Notes: generated from the sequence alone by a model not told the origin. Shown: positions 50,501 to 60,282, counted from the first letter of the stretch. The stretch: DNA of 64,000 nucleotides from Herbaspirillum sp. WKF16 (GCF_028993615.1 NZ_CP118632.1:2976001-3040000), one strand, 5' to 3'. Numbers and translations: made by a program.

Positions 50501-50513
50501 GCGTTTGCTTCAT
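44577..50513 (-). CDS. Bacterial alpha-2-macroglobulin
   Basis: The 1978-residue periplasmic protease trap resembles E. coli YfhM. An N-terminal hydrophobic signal (about 36-58, LAAMAALLLPAPAAQA) is followed by macroglobulin domains, a glycine-rich variable stretch (NDGGDGNEEEGGYGYG), and the thioester motif CLEQ with Cys1509 and Gln1512. There is no lipobox Cys after the signal, unlike the lipoprotein form of E. coli. ATG 50513 is chosen for GGAGA upstream; MQVQPTPP at 50459 is an alternative that gives a normal signal length. It is encoded with pbpC. Proteases cleaving the bait would be trapped covalently by the thioester (family knowledge). Confidence 0.93.
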   Translation of the reverse strand: MKQTQAAMAAGCMPRINGMQVQPTPPARPEILKAWRSGLAGLAAMAALLLPAPAAQAANASVVSFSPQGEVSRIRQVRARFSESMVRFGDPKAASPFDVDCGVAGSSRWADDKNWVFDFERDLPPGASCSFSVRTGTRSVAGNALGGKSRFQFSTGGPAVTRVQPYAESQIAEDQAFILFQNGAATEASVREHLYCEAEGINERIPAKAVGEGDRKALLQEFAKGIDPASVTIVQCQQRLPNDAHVKLVWDRGIAAAGAPAIVTSQPQVFKFQVRSEFSASFSCQRENANAACSPILPLTLSFSAPVPRKLAEQVLLNATTGKIKPTLDSSEGDAVRDLTFKPPFPEKSEFTITLPSGFKDEDGRALGNASSFPLKSALADFPPLAKFPAAPFGIIELNADPTLPVTLRRVESGLLVRGADGRALPGKVADLKVDGGNGDRGVIAWLTRLNKYHEKWGDPKKVDSRGVSLLSKEPGVKKLDLPAQKDAKEGEWPFEVIGIPLKEPGFYVVELESQKLGASLLGKPQPMYVRTSALVTNLAVHVKLGRANGAVWVTRLDNAKPVAEAEVRVSNCQGAQLWQGKTDARGVAVLPPLEDACANRPYSAANADDINGLFVSARKTDEKGRADMAFALTSWNDGIESWRFNLPTDTDKAATTRATTIFDRSLFRAGETVSMKHVIRTETMQGLGLVRREDLPTRVRITHQGSGQQYQFPLAWRGNKSAETTFALPREAKLGSYEVVLDQGTVKAGGQNAGNDGGDGNEEEGGYGYGRGTYYTGSFRVEEFRLPLMQGRITPPKGAQVAIRELPLDLQLNYINGGGAANQQVRVSSLLRSRAVNIAGYDGFSFDPPRADGDGNSNADDQKIVADKLAVTLDKNGAGRTVVAKLPAVQRPQELLTEMTYSDPNGEVQTVSSVTPLWPSAVVVGLRAGNWISVKKKLTLSAVTLDTAGRPLAGVPVEIRAVARKTNSHRKRMVGGFYAYENDQSTQDLGKLCSGKSDQHGMFMCDTELSEAGNVDLIASAKDERGNASNAYSSVWVTGRGELWFDGENQDRIDILAEKKNYQPGETAKFQVRMPFRYATALVAVEREGVIDTQVVQLSGQDPTISVPVKAGYGPNVYVSVLAVRGRMREVPWYSFFVWGWKEPVNWWHEFREYQAPGPVVDLSKPAWKYGIAEINVGDAGHRLQVAVTADKAAYPIRATAKVQVQVKLPDGKPAAGAEFALAAVDEALLELQPNSSWDVLHAMLQRRSYGVETSTAQMQVVGKRHYGKKATPAGGGGGRAPTRELFDTLLLWKPNVVLDAEGRATLEVPLNDALSSFRIVAVAESGTDYFGTGSISIRSTQDVQLISGLPPLVREGDSFSGTVTVRNTTTHDMKIKLAARAQGGAPASALSLPEREVAVAAGQSAEVMWPVQAPEGVTQLAWEISAQEQGGQNAKDAMKFTQRVAPAVPVTVQQATLFQLDRSAAIPVSQPAGNLPGRGGLSAALKPSLAGGSEALTRYFADYPFSCLEQKTSKAIGLRDEAAWQKVAADLPTYLDGDGLAYYFPPADSGARRGSDTLTAYLLAATGEAGYAIPQASRDKMLEGLASFVEGRITRDFWSPQKDLDVRKLAALEALSRYNRVQPSMLGSLQVNPNQWPTSGLLDWIAILQRVPAIPERQKKLDEADQILRARLNFQGTRMGFSNEEGDYWWWLMSSGDANANRLILLELNNPAWRDDMPRLVAGAIGRQQRGHWGTTTANVWGSLALEKFARKFESEPVTGTTRATLEQGGATAASQSLAWSGAAGGGKLLLPWPKTDGAGGAVRFTQEGNGRPWVTLQSLAAVPLKQPFSSGYRIARKIEAIEQKQAGAYTRGDVLRVTLEIDAQADMSWVVVSDPVPGGATLLGSGLGRDSAIAQGGQDKPRDRGLGWMAYEERSFEAYRAYYESMPKGRTSISYTVRLNNAGEFNLPPTRVEAMYAPEMFGEIPNQKLVVKAQQ

Positions 50514-50636
50514 CTGGCTCTCCGGATCGATCTTGTTGTGATGTCGGCCATGGGCTGCTCCCCCCATACGGCGTCGCTGGCGCTCAGACCAGCTTTGCGG
50601 CAAAACGTTGCGCAAGCGGAACTCAATAATGCATGT

Positions 50637-51518
50637 TCAAAGCTTGTCCTGCAAAAAATCCAAAAAACAGCTGATACGCCGCGAAAGTTGCGTATTGCGA
50701 TAGTAGACCGCTGAAATCTTTTGCTGATAGCCGCTATAGGCCGGCGCCAGCAATTTCACCAGCCGGCCGCCGGCGATGTCGGCGTCCGACATGAAATTGG
50801 ACAGCGAGGCGATGCCCTGCCCGTGCAGCGCCAGTTGCCGGATGGTCTCGCCGCTGGAGGCGCGGATCGACGGCTTGATCGGGTAGCGGTCGCCGCCCTC
50901 ATGGCGCAGCGGCCAGTGGTTCAGCGAGTCGGGCTGGGAAAAGCCGATCAGGCGGTGTTCGGCCAGCGCCTCGACCGAGGTCGGTTCGCCATGACGCGCC
51001 AGGTAGCCGGGGCTGGCGACGATGTTGAGCCGCGCCGAACTGAGGGGCTTGGCGTGCAGCGTGGAATCCTGCAGCTCACCGATGCGGATGGCGATGTCGG
51101 TGCGCTGCTCCACCAGGTCGATGAAGCGGTCGTTGGTGGTCAGTTCCAGCTCGATGCCGGGATAGGCCTCGCGAAAGGCGCCCACATGCGGCACCACGCA
51201 ATGGAGCATGAAGGGCACGGCGGCATCCACGCGCAGCTTGCCGACCGGCTTCTGGGTACGCATGCGCACGGTCTCCTCGGCCGTCTCCATGGCCGCCAGG
51301 ATGCTGCGCGCCTGCTCCAGGAAGGCATGGCCCTCCTCGGTCAGGTCCATGCGGCGCGTGGTGCGGGTCAGCAGGCTGGCGCCCAGCTTCTCCTCCAGCC
51401 GCGACAGCGCGCGGCTCACGCCCGAGGTGGTCTGCTCCAGCACCTCGGCGGCAGCCGACAGGGTTCCCGCCTCCACCACGGCGACGAAGGTGCGCAGTTC
51501 TTCCGATTGAATCGCCAT
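50637..51518 (-). CDS. LysR-family transcriptional regulator
   Basis: A 293-residue regulator with the N-terminal winged helix (residues ~4-62: LRTFVAVVEAGTLSAAAEVL, TTSGVSRALSRLEEKLGASLL) and a LysR substrate domain (about 88-290). It is divergent from the MFS efflux gene at 51695, with an inverted repeat between them, so it probably controls that gene. Start ATG 51518 has GGAG upstream; a TTG four codons earlier is less likely. Confidence 0.92.
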   Translation of the reverse strand: MAIQSEELRTFVAVVEAGTLSAAAEVLEQTTSGVSRALSRLEEKLGASLLTRTTRRMDLTEEGHAFLEQARSILAAMETAEETVRMRTQKPVGKLRVDAAVPFMLHCVVPHVGAFREAYPGIELELTTNDRFIDLVEQRTDIAIRIGELQDSTLHAKPLSSARLNIVASPGYLARHGEPTSVEALAEHRLIGFSQPDSLNHWPLRHEGGDRYPIKPSIRASSGETIRQLALHGQGIASLSNFMSDADIAGGRLVKLLAPAYSGYQQKISAVYYRNTQLSRRISCFLDFLQDKL

Positions 51519-51529
51519 CCTTGACTCCA

Positions 51530-51548
51530 AATCAAATATTCTTTGATT
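51530..51548. promoter_or_regulatory. Inverted repeat in the LysR-MFS divergent region
   Basis: AATCAAA-TATTC-TTTGATT, a 7-bp inverted repeat with a 5-base spacer, lies 12 bases upstream of the LysR start. It is a probable LysR binding site that would repress the regulator and control the MFS gene. Confidence 0.6.
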
Positions 51549-51694
51549 CTAACGGTATTTTTCTCAACAAAAGACACTGGCACAATCCTTCCCATCGCTG
51601 GCAGAGCGCTCTGGCTTTCCGCCCCGCCGGCCCATCTGGTCTTCATCAACTGATAACGGCCCGCAACCCCGCGGGCTCCTGGGAAGGAATTGAA

Positions 51695-52876
51695 ATGCCA
51701 ATAGCACTTTGGGCGCTGACCATCAGCGCATTTGCGATCGGAACCACCGAGTTCGTGATCATGGGCCTGTTGCCGGAGGTGGCGGCCAACCTGGGCGTGA
51801 CGCTCTCCGCCGCCGGCCTGCTGGTGACCGGCTATGCGCTGGGCGTGTTCGTCGGCGCGCCGCTGGTGACCGCCACCACCGGCCGCCTGCCGCGCAAGAC
51901 GCTGTTGATCGCCCTGATGGTGGTGTTCGTGATCGGCAACCTGCTGTGCGCGCTGGCGCCCAACTACGGCATGCTGATGCTGGGCCGCGTGGTGGCGTCC
52001 TTCGCCCATGGCGCGTTCTTCGGCGTCGGCTCGGTGGTAGCCACCAGCCTGGTGTCCAAGGAAAAGCAGGCATCGGCCATCGCGCTGATGTTCACCGGCC
52101 TGACCGTGGCCAACGTGCTGGGCGTGCCCTTCGGCACCTGGCTGGGCCAGATGTACGGCTGGCGCGCCACCTTCTGGGCGGTCACCGTGATCGGCCTCGT
52201 GGCGCTGGCCGCGACCGCCCTCCTGGTGCCGCGCTCGCAGGGCGGCGAGGAGGCCGACTTCGGCCGCGAGCTGCGCGTGCTGGCCCGTCCCCAGGTCATG
52301 CTGGGCCTGGCGATGACGGTGCTGGGCTTCGGCGGCGTGTTCGCGGCCTTCACCTATATCGCCCCGATCCTGACCGACATCAGCGGTTTCCCGCCGGCTG
52401 CGGTCTCGCCCATCCTGCTGCTGTTCGGCGTGGGCCTGGTGATCGGCAACCTGCTGGGCGGCAAGCTGGCCGACAGGAAGCTGATGGCCACGCTGGTGGG
52501 CAGCATGGCGGCGCTGGCGATCGTGCTGGTGCTGTTCGGCCTGACCAATGAGCACAAGATCGCTTCCATCATCGGCGTGGGCCTGATGGGCATGGCCGCC
52601 TTCGCCACCGTGCCGCCGCTGCAGATGCGCGTGCTGGAAAAAGCTACCGGCGCGCCCAACCTGGCGTCCTCGGCCAACATCGCCGCGTTCAACCTGGGCA
52701 ATGCCGCCGGCGCCTGGCTGGGCGGCCTGACCATCGACCACGGCCCCGGCCTGCATGCGGTGCCCTACGTCGCCGCCCTGCTGCCTATCGCCGGCATCGT
52801 GGTGGCCCTGATCAGCTGGAAGATGGACGGCAAGCGCGCCGCCGTGCAACCGGGCGGCAACGTCGAAGCCTGCTGA
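51695..52876 (+). CDS. MFS efflux transporter, DHA1 (AraJ/YdhP-like)
   Basis: A 393-residue inner membrane protein with 12 predicted membrane segments. Family stretches are FAIGTTEFVIMGLLPEVAANLGV at the N-terminus, MLMLGRVVASFAHGAFFGVG and NIAAFNLGNAAGAWLGG. This subgroup exports sugars, arabinose or small drugs; the substrate is not predictable. Start ATG 51695 has GGAAGGAATTG upstream. Confidence 0.9.
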   Translation: MPIALWALTISAFAIGTTEFVIMGLLPEVAANLGVTLSAAGLLVTGYALGVFVGAPLVTATTGRLPRKTLLIALMVVFVIGNLLCALAPNYGMLMLGRVVASFAHGAFFGVGSVVATSLVSKEKQASAIALMFTGLTVANVLGVPFGTWLGQMYGWRATFWAVTVIGLVALAATALLVPRSQGGEEADFGRELRVLARPQVMLGLAMTVLGFGGVFAAFTYIAPILTDISGFPPAAVSPILLLFGVGLVIGNLLGGKLADRKLMATLVGSMAALAIVLVLFGLTNEHKIASIIGVGLMGMAAFATVPPLQMRVLEKATGAPNLASSANIAAFNLGNAAGAWLGGLTIDHGPGLHAVPYVAALLPIAGIVVALISWKMDGKRAAVQPGGNVEAC

Positions 52877-52896
52877 GCCTCAGCGCCGCGCCCAAA

Positions 52897-53010
52897 GCCA
52901 CTGGGTCCCCGCCTTCGCGGGGACGGCAGGGTGTGGGGCGACTCGAATCCCAGTCCTTGCCACCCACTTCCTCTGTGTCGTCCCGGCGAACGCCGGGACC
53001 CAGCGTCGTT
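52897..53010. repeat. Inverted pair of REP-like palindromes
   Basis: Units at 52897-52929 (CACTGGGTCCCCGCCTTCGC type) and 52975-53010 (reverse orientation) belong to the family at 24107 and 41482. Confidence 0.82.
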
Positions 53011-53097
53011 CAACGGCAGTCGCAACGCCACCGGCGTCCCAATCGCCGCCAGCCCGTTTTCTCGCGCTTCTGATTGCCTGGATCGGTGCCTGCAAAC

Positions 53098-53129
53098 AAA
53101 AAAAGAGCTTGCCGCGGCAAGCTCTTTTT
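53098..53129. terminator. Bidirectional terminator between convergent genes
   Basis: A 9-bp stem GAGCTTGCC/GGCAAGCTC is flanked by A7 and T5, terminating the phosphoribosyltransferase gene on the minus strand and the MFS gene on the plus strand. Confidence 0.92.
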
Positions 53130-53155
53130 CATTGGCAGGCAGGAAGAACAACGCC

Positions 53156-53689
53156 TCAGGCGCCGCCCTTCTTGATCCACGCGGCCAACTGGTGCGGGCC
53201 CAGGCCGTCGTAGTCTTCGAACGGCTGGTGGATCCACGGGTTGGTCGGCAGGTGGTCGACGTGGTAGTCGGGCTCCACGATCGAGCAAGCCTTCCACCAC
53301 ACGACGGCGCTCTTGATCTCGGTGACGGCCGGGTAATGCTCCTTCAGGTGCACCATCACCTTTTGCAGCGTCACGCCGGAATCGACCAGGTCGTCCACCA
53401 GCAGGATGCGTCCGCCCAGGGTGCCCTTGGTGATGGTGATGTACTTGGCAATGTCCAGCGAGCTGCGGATGGTGCCGGCGGCTTCGCGGTAGGAGCTGGT
53501 CGACAGGATCGCCAGCGGGACATCGAAAATGCGCGACATCACGTCGCCCGGACGCAGGCCGCCGCGCGCCAGGCAGAGCACCTGGTCGAACTGCCAGCCG
53601 GATTCATAGACTTTCAGCGCCAGGCGTTCGATCAGGCGGTTGTAGTCGTCCCAGGTGACCCACAGGTCTTTGTCGTCAGAGATCTTCAT
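53156..53689 (-). CDS. Purine-type phosphoribosyltransferase
   Basis: A 177-residue type I phosphoribosyltransferase. The PRPP-binding loop is ILLVDDLVDSGVTL (about 94-107), with a GG-rich pyrophosphate loop ARGGLRPG near 41. It probably salvages xanthine, guanine or hypoxanthine. It is the last gene after purA, with 45 bases between, fitting purine nucleotide metabolism. Confidence 0.86.
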   Translation of the reverse strand: MKISDDKDLWVTWDDYNRLIERLALKVYESGWQFDQVLCLARGGLRPGDVMSRIFDVPLAILSTSSYREAAGTIRSSLDIAKYITITKGTLGGRILLVDDLVDSGVTLQKVMVHLKEHYPAVTEIKSAVVWWKACSIVEPDYHVDHLPTNPWIHQPFEDYDGLGPHQLAAWIKKGGA

Positions 53690-53734
53690 ATCGTGTTTCT
53701 TGCTTCTTGTTGCTCGTCGTGCTTGATGCGGGGA

Positions 53735-55051
<1,317 letters not shown>

Positions 55052-56212
55052 TCAACCCAAGTTTTTGATAATCCAGTTTCCATTGCTGAATTCGACGGCG
55101 CGGTCGCAATCGAATTCGTCCTGATCGTTTTCGTGGCCCGGCAGGCTTTGGATCACGATGTCGCCCGCTTGCCGCAATTGCGCTATTTTCTCACGCAGAC
55201 CGGCTTCGGTGCCCCATGGCGCGCGAATCGCGGCCTTTCTTTCGGCGCCCGGCATCAGCCGCGCCAGTTCGCGCAGGTCCATCGAGAAGCCGGTGGCCGG
55301 ACGCGCGCGGCCGAAGGCCTCGCCGACGTGGTCATAGCGGCCGCCGCGCACCACCGCGTTGGGCAGGCCCGGCACGTAGGCGGAGAACATCACGCCGCTG
55401 TGGTAATGATACCCGCGCAGGTCGGCCAGATCGATGGTGACGGCCGCGCCTTCGTGGCCGGCGGCCAGTTCGACCAGCGCCTGCAGCTCATCCAGGGCCT
55501 GGGCGATGCCCGGCAGCGCGGGCAGCGTGATGCGCGCGCGCGCGATGACCGAGAGATCGCCGTAGAGGTTGGGCAATGCCAGCAGCGCGGCGCGCGTGCC
55601 GTCCTGGTAAGCCGCGGTGATCTCTTGCAGGCCCGGGACATCCTTGGCTTCCAGCAGGCCGAACAGCTGCGCTTCCTGGCGCTTGGCGGCGGGATCGTTG
55701 GCGATGATGGCGCGCAGCACGCCGACGTGGCACAGGTCCAGGCGGATGGTGCGCATGCCGGCCAGGGCCAGCGAGTTCAGCGCCAGCTCCTGGATCTCGG
55801 CATCGGCCTCGATGCCGGCATGGCCGTAGATCTCGGCGCCGATCTGGATCGGCTCACGGGTGGCGTGCAGACCGGTCGGACGGGTGTGCAGCACGCTGCC
55901 GGCGTAGCACAGGCGGGTCACCGAGGCGCGGTTGAGCAGGTGGGCGTCGATGCGCGCGACCTGGGTGGTCATGTCGGCGCGCACGCCCAGCGTGCGGCCG
56001 GACAATTGGTCCACCAGCTTGAAGGTGCGCAGGTCGGTGTCCTGGCCGGCGCCGGTGAGCAGCGACTCCAGGTACTCCAGCAGCGGCGGCATGACCATTT
56101 CGTAGCCGTAGAGGCGGAAATTGTCGAGCAGCCGGCGGCGCAGTTCTTCGATCTTGCGCGCTTCGGACGGCAAGACGTCGGCAATGTTTTCAGGAAGAAG
56201 CCAGTTAGGCAT
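55052..56212 (-). CDS. hisZ: ATP phosphoribosyltransferase regulatory subunit
   Basis: The 386-residue class II aminoacyl-tRNA synthetase-like protein lacks synthetase activity and activates the short HisG. It has HisRS-like motifs ([36 protein letters not shown]) but is too short and lacks an anticodon domain. ATG 56212 is preferred to TTG 56218; no strong ribosome site is visible. Confidence 0.93.
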   Translation of the reverse strand: MPNWLLPENIADVLPSEARKIEELRRRLLDNFRLYGYEMVMPPLLEYLESLLTGAGQDTDLRTFKLVDQLSGRTLGVRADMTTQVARIDAHLLNRASVTRLCYAGSVLHTRPTGLHATREPIQIGAEIYGHAGIEADAEIQELALNSLALAGMRTIRLDLCHVGVLRAIIANDPAAKRQEAQLFGLLEAKDVPGLQEITAAYQDGTRAALLALPNLYGDLSVIARARITLPALPGIAQALDELQALVELAAGHEGAAVTIDLADLRGYHYHSGVMFSAYVPGLPNAVVRGGRYDHVGEAFGRARPATGFSMDLRELARLMPGAERKAAIRAPWGTEAGLREKIAQLRQAGDIVIQSLPGHENDQDEFDCDRAVEFSNGNWIIKNLG

Positions 56213-56478
56213 AGACAAAAAATAAACAGGAAAAAATCGGGATGATGATCCGGCAACCGGCGCATCCTACATCATCAACTGAGCATCACACAGGGTCCGG
56301 ACGAAAAACCGGGGCGGCCGGACATCGCTTGCCACCCCAATCCTGTGTGCCGGGAAAATTGCCAAGCCGGAACAATGCGCCGGACAAAAAAGCAAAGATG
56401 CCCTCTACCAGCGGCATCCATCTTCACCCACGCCGCCCTTCTTGCTGCCGGCGGCGCGGGCCTGTCCTCGTTGTCGGC

Positions 56479-57369
56479 CTACTTCTTGGAAGCGCTGTTG
56501 CTGTTGCCGACACCTTTGAAGTATTTGAAGAACTCCGAGCTCGGATCCACCACCATCACATCATGGCGATTCTTGAAGCTGGCGCGATAGGCCTCGAGGC
56601 TGCGATAGAACTTGTAGAAGTCCGGATTCTGGCCGAAGGCCTGGGCGTAGATCTGCGAAGCCTTGGCGTCGCCCGCGCCGCGCGCCTTCTCGGACTCGCG
56701 GTAGGCTTCGGCCAGGATCACCACGCGCTGGCGGTCGGCATCGGCGCGAATCTTCTCGGACTCGGCGCCGCCGGTGGAGCGCAGCTCGTTGGCCACGCGC
56801 ACCCGCTCGGACTTCATGCGCTCGAAGACGGAATTGTTGATCTGGTCGACGTAGTCCACGCGGCGCAGGCGCACGTCGATGACCTCGACGCCGATCTGCT
56901 TGGCTTCGCTGGCGGTACGGGCCTGGATCGCGTCCATCACGCTGTTGCGCTGGCTGGAAATCACTTCACGCACGGTGCGCTTGGTGATCTCGTCGTTGAG
57001 CGCGGCCTTGACGATCTGCGACAGGCGATCCTGGGTGCGACGCTCGTCGGCGCCGAAGCTGACGAAGTACAGGCGCGGGTCGACGATGCGCCACTTGACG
57101 TAGGCATCGACCAGCACGTTCATCTTCTCGGCGGTGATGAAGCGGTCGGCGTCCGGGGTATCCAGCGTCTGGATGCGCTTGTCCAGGTACATCACGTTCT
57201 GGAACGGCGGCGGCAGCTTGAAGTGCAGGCCGGGTTCGCTGATCACCTGCTTGACTTCGCCCAGCGCGAACACGATGGCCGAGGAACGCTGGTCGACCAC
57301 GAAGATGGTGGAGGAAGCCAGCCAGATCGCCACGACGGCGACGATGACGGATGTGACGAGGCGGCCCAT
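56479..57369 (-). CDS. hflC: HflC, SPFH-domain FtsH regulator
   Basis: The 296-residue type II inner membrane protein has one N-terminal membrane helix (about 5-25), an SPFH/band-7 domain and a C-terminal coiled coil (RADADRQRVVILAEAYRES). HflC and HflK form a periplasmic-facing complex that modulates FtsH protease. Its ATG overlaps the hflK stop as TGATG. Confidence 0.95.
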   Translation of the reverse strand: MGRLVTSVIVAVVAIWLASSTIFVVDQRSSAIVFALGEVKQVISEPGLHFKLPPPFQNVMYLDKRIQTLDTPDADRFITAEKMNVLVDAYVKWRIVDPRLYFVSFGADERRTQDRLSQIVKAALNDEITKRTVREVISSQRNSVMDAIQARTASEAKQIGVEVIDVRLRRVDYVDQINNSVFERMKSERVRVANELRSTGGAESEKIRADADRQRVVILAEAYRESEKARGAGDAKASQIYAQAFGQNPDFYKFYRSLEAYRASFKNRHDVMVVDPSSEFFKYFKGVGNSNSASKK

Positions 57370-58733
57370 CAGCGCACCTCCCTTTCACGCGACTCGCGCG
57401 GATCCCTGGTTCTGATGTCGCGCGTCACGTCGGAGGAGTACACGGTGTCATTTCCCGAAGTCGAATTGTTCGATGCTGCGCCGGCGGCCGCGGGGGCCTG
57501 GGCGCCCGATGGCTGGGCCGGCTTGCCGGCCGCCGCAGCGGCGTCGCTTTGCTGGATCAGCTTGTCCAGCGGCAGGTACAGCAGGTTGCTGCCGGACTTG
57601 GCGTCCACCATCACCTTGGTGGTGTTGGCGAAGATCTGCTGCATGGTTTCGATGTACATGCGGTCGCGCGTCACGGCCGGCGCCTTTTGGTATTCATCCA
57701 GCACCTGGCGGAAGCGCGCGGCATCGCCCTCGGCATTGGCCACCACGCGCGAGCGATAGGCCTCGGCCTCTTCCAGCAGGCGCGAAGCGGCGCCGGAGGC
57801 GCGCGGGATGACGTCGTTGGCGTAGGCCTGGCCTTCGTTCTTGAGGCGCTCGCGGTCCTGCCCTGCCTTGACGGCGTCGTCGAAGGCGGCCTGCACCTGC
57901 TCGGGCGGCTGCACACCCTGCATGGTCACGTTGGTGATCTGCACGCCGGACTTGTAGCGGTCCAGGATCTGCTGCATGCGCTGGCTCACGTCCAGCGCCA
58001 CCTTTTCGCGGCCCTCGTACAGGACGAAGTCCATCTTGCTGCGGCCGACGATCTCGCGGATCGCGGTCTCGGCGACCTGGCGCACGGAGTCGTCCTGGTC
58101 GCGGTTGTTGAACAGCCATTCGGCGGCGTTCTTGAGCTTGTACTGGACGGCGAACTGGATGTCGATGATGTTCTCGTCGTCGGTCAGCATCAGCGATTCC
58201 TTGAGCTGCTTGTTGCGCACACTGCCGCGGTAGCCGATTTCGGCGGTGCGCACCTGCGACATGTTGACGATCTCATGCCCCTGGATCGGGTACGGCCAGC
58301 GCCAGTTGAAGCCCGGCAGCGTGGTATGGCTGTAGCGGCCGAAGGTGGTCACCACGGCGGTCTGGCCTTCCTGCACGATGAAGAAGCCGCTGGCCAGCCA
58401 CAGGAACACGACGATGATGGCGATTACGCCCACGCCGATGCCGGCGCCCTTGACGTCGCCGCGGTTGAAGCCGCCGCCGCCATCGGACGAACCGCCGCCG
58501 CCCTTGCGACCGAACATGCCGGAAAGACGCTGGTTGAAGTCGCGCCAGAGCTGGTCGAGGTCGGGCGGGCCGTCATTGCTGCCGGCCGGCTTTTCGGGTC
58601 GCTTGTCGGGTCGGTTGTCGCCGTTACTTCCGTTATTCTGATTCTCGCGGTTGTCGTCCTGCGAACCACGCCCCCATTGGGGATCGTTCAACGAGAACTT
58701 CACACCGATTTTCTTGAATAAAGACAAGAGCAT
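57369..58733 (-). CDS. hflK: HflK, SPFH-domain FtsH regulator
   Basis: The 454-residue protein has a Gly/Asn-rich cytoplasmic N-terminus (about 20-110), one membrane helix (about 116-135), a band-7 domain (TAVVTTFGRY through GVQPPEQVQAAFDDAVKAGQDRERL), and a Pro/Ala-rich C-terminal tail. It partners HflC, which overlaps it by one base. Confidence 0.94.
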   Translation of the reverse strand: MLLSLFKKIGVKFSLNDPQWGRGSQDDNRENQNNGSNGDNRPDKRPEKPAGSNDGPPDLDQLWRDFNQRLSGMFGRKGGGGSSDGGGGFNRGDVKGAGIGVGVIAIIVVFLWLASGFFIVQEGQTAVVTTFGRYSHTTLPGFNWRWPYPIQGHEIVNMSQVRTAEIGYRGSVRNKQLKESLMLTDDENIIDIQFAVQYKLKNAAEWLFNNRDQDDSVRQVAETAIREIVGRSKMDFVLYEGREKVALDVSQRMQQILDRYKSGVQITNVTMQGVQPPEQVQAAFDDAVKAGQDRERLKNEGQAYANDVIPRASGAASRLLEEAEAYRSRVVANAEGDAARFRQVLDEYQKAPAVTRDRMYIETMQQIFANTTKVMVDAKSGSNLLYLPLDKLIQQSDAAAAAGKPAQPSGAQAPAAAGAASNNSTSGNDTVYSSDVTRDIRTRDPRESREREVR

Positions 58734-58815
58734 GCGTTTGCGATCCGGCTGTAGTGATTGAAAAGAGAATCAAGGAGGAGAATGCGCGCGATGGCAGGAA
58801 AGCTTTCGCCCACCG

Positions 58816-59940
58816 TCATGCGTGCATGTCTTCGGAATCGACAGGCTCAGATCGGCTGCGTCCCCGGGCCTCCAATGCGGCCTTCAACGAAGCGGCTATC
58901 GCTTCGCGCAGCAGATCCAAGCCAGCACCAGACTTCGCACTGACGAAAACCCGCTGGATTTTACCATACTCGTCATGCTCGACCGAGGGCTCCAGGCCCG
59001 CCGCGTCGATCTTGTTCCAGACCAGGATCTGCGGCACGTGCTCGGCGCCGATCTCCTTCAGGACCAGGTTGACCTGCTCGATCTGCTCCATGCGTACCGG
59101 GCTGGCGGCATCGACCACGTGCAGCAGCAGGTCGGCGTGGATGGTCTCTTCCAGCGTCGCGCGGAAAGCGTCCACCAGTTGGTGGGGCAGCTCGCGGATG
59201 AAGCCGACGGTGTCGGAAATGACCACGTGCCCGACCTCGCCCAGGTAGACCCGGCGCGAGGTGGTGTCCAGCGTGGCGAAGAGCTGGTTGGCGGCATACA
59301 CGCCAGCCTTGGTCACCGCGTTGAAGATGGTCGATTTGCCGGCGTTGGTATAACCCACCAGCGATACTGAAAACGTCTCGCTGCGTCCCCTCGCCCGCCG
59401 CTGCGTCGCGTGCTGCCGGCGCAATTTGGCCAGCACCGCGCGCAAGGCCTTGACCCGCTCGCCGAGCAGGCGACGGTCGGTCTCCAGCTGGGTTTCGCCT
59501 GGGCCGCGCAGGCCGATGCCGCCCTTCTGCCGCTCCAGGTGGGTCCAGCCGCGGATCAGGCGCGTGGCCAGATGCTGCAGCTGCGCGAGTTCGACCTGGA
59601 CCTTGCCCTCATGGCTCTTGGCCCGCTGGGCGAAGATATCGAGGATCAGGCTGGTACGGTCGAGCACGCGCACCTTGAGAACGCGTTCGAGGTTGCGTTG
59701 CTGGGCTGGCGACAGGGCGTGATTGAAGATGACCAGCTCGAGCTGAAGGTCAGCCACGGCGTCGGCGACTTCTTGTGCCTTGCCGGAGCCGACAAAGAGA
59801 GCTGCGTCCGGACTGGCGCGGCGCCCGGTGATGGTGATCACCGGTTCCGCGCCGGCCGATTTTGCCAACAGGAATAATTCATCCAGACTTGCGGCGAAAT
59901 CGTTCTTGCCGAAGTCCAGGCCGACTAACGCGGCACGCAT
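58816..59940 (-). CDS. hflX: Ribosome-associated GTPase HflX
   Basis: The 374-residue GTPase has an N-terminal HflX domain (GRRASPDAALFVGSGKAQEV), a coiled stretch, P-loop GYTNAGKST, G3 DTVGF and G4 NKID. It rescues stalled ribosomes. ATG 59940 is chosen; an in-frame GTG at 59952 adds four residues and cannot be excluded. Follows hfq by 39 bases. Confidence 0.94.
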   Translation of the reverse strand: MRAALVGLDFGKNDFAASLDELFLLAKSAGAEPVITITGRRASPDAALFVGSGKAQEVADAVADLQLELVIFNHALSPAQQRNLERVLKVRVLDRTSLILDIFAQRAKSHEGKVQVELAQLQHLATRLIRGWTHLERQKGGIGLRGPGETQLETDRRLLGERVKALRAVLAKLRRQHATQRRARGRSETFSVSLVGYTNAGKSTIFNAVTKAGVYAANQLFATLDTTSRRVYLGEVGHVVISDTVGFIRELPHQLVDAFRATLEETIHADLLLHVVDAASPVRMEQIEQVNLVLKEIGAEHVPQILVWNKIDAAGLEPSVEHDEYGKIQRVFVSAKSGAGLDLLREAIAASLKAALEARGRSRSEPVDSEDMHA

Positions 59941-59979
59941 ATCAAGATGCACACGGCGTTGCGCCGGCTCGGTAAGCCA

Positions 59980-60222
59980 TTATTCGCCGTCGGACGGGGA
60001 TTCGAGACTCAGGTTGACCGCGCGTGCTGGCACGACGGTCGAGATGGCGTGTTTGTAAACCATTTGCGTAACGGTGTTGCGCAGCAGGACCACGTATTGA
60101 TCGAAAGACTCCACATGGCCTTGCAGCTTGATGCCGTTGACCAGATAGATAGAGACGGGAACGTGCTCTTTTCTCAATGCGTTCAGAAATGGGTCTTGTA
60201 ACAATTGCCCTTTGTTGCTCAT
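59980..60222 (-). CDS. hfq: RNA chaperone Hfq
   Basis: The 80-residue Sm-like protein forms a hexamer that matches small RNAs to targets. Sm1 ([30 protein letters not shown]) and Sm2 ([13 protein letters not shown]) are intact. The C-terminal tail is short. Ribosome site GTGGAGCTGCC. The preceding 143-base region is AT-rich and has a hairpin at 60260-60282. Confidence 0.97.
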   Translation of the reverse strand: MSNKGQLLQDPFLNALRKEHVPVSIYLVNGIKLQGHVESFDQYVVLLRNTVTQMVYKHAISTVVPARAVNLSLESPSDGE

Positions 60223-60259
60223 GGCAGCTCCACGGTGTTGTTGTGATTAGGACTTGGAG

Positions 60260-60282
60260 GCACTTTCGTTAAAAACAAGTGC
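60260..60282 (-). other. Hairpin in the hfq 5' region
   Basis: GCACTT and AAGTGC pair around an A/T-rich loop, about 40 bases before the hfq start. It may be a site of Hfq autoregulation, as known in E. coli. Confidence 0.4.
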
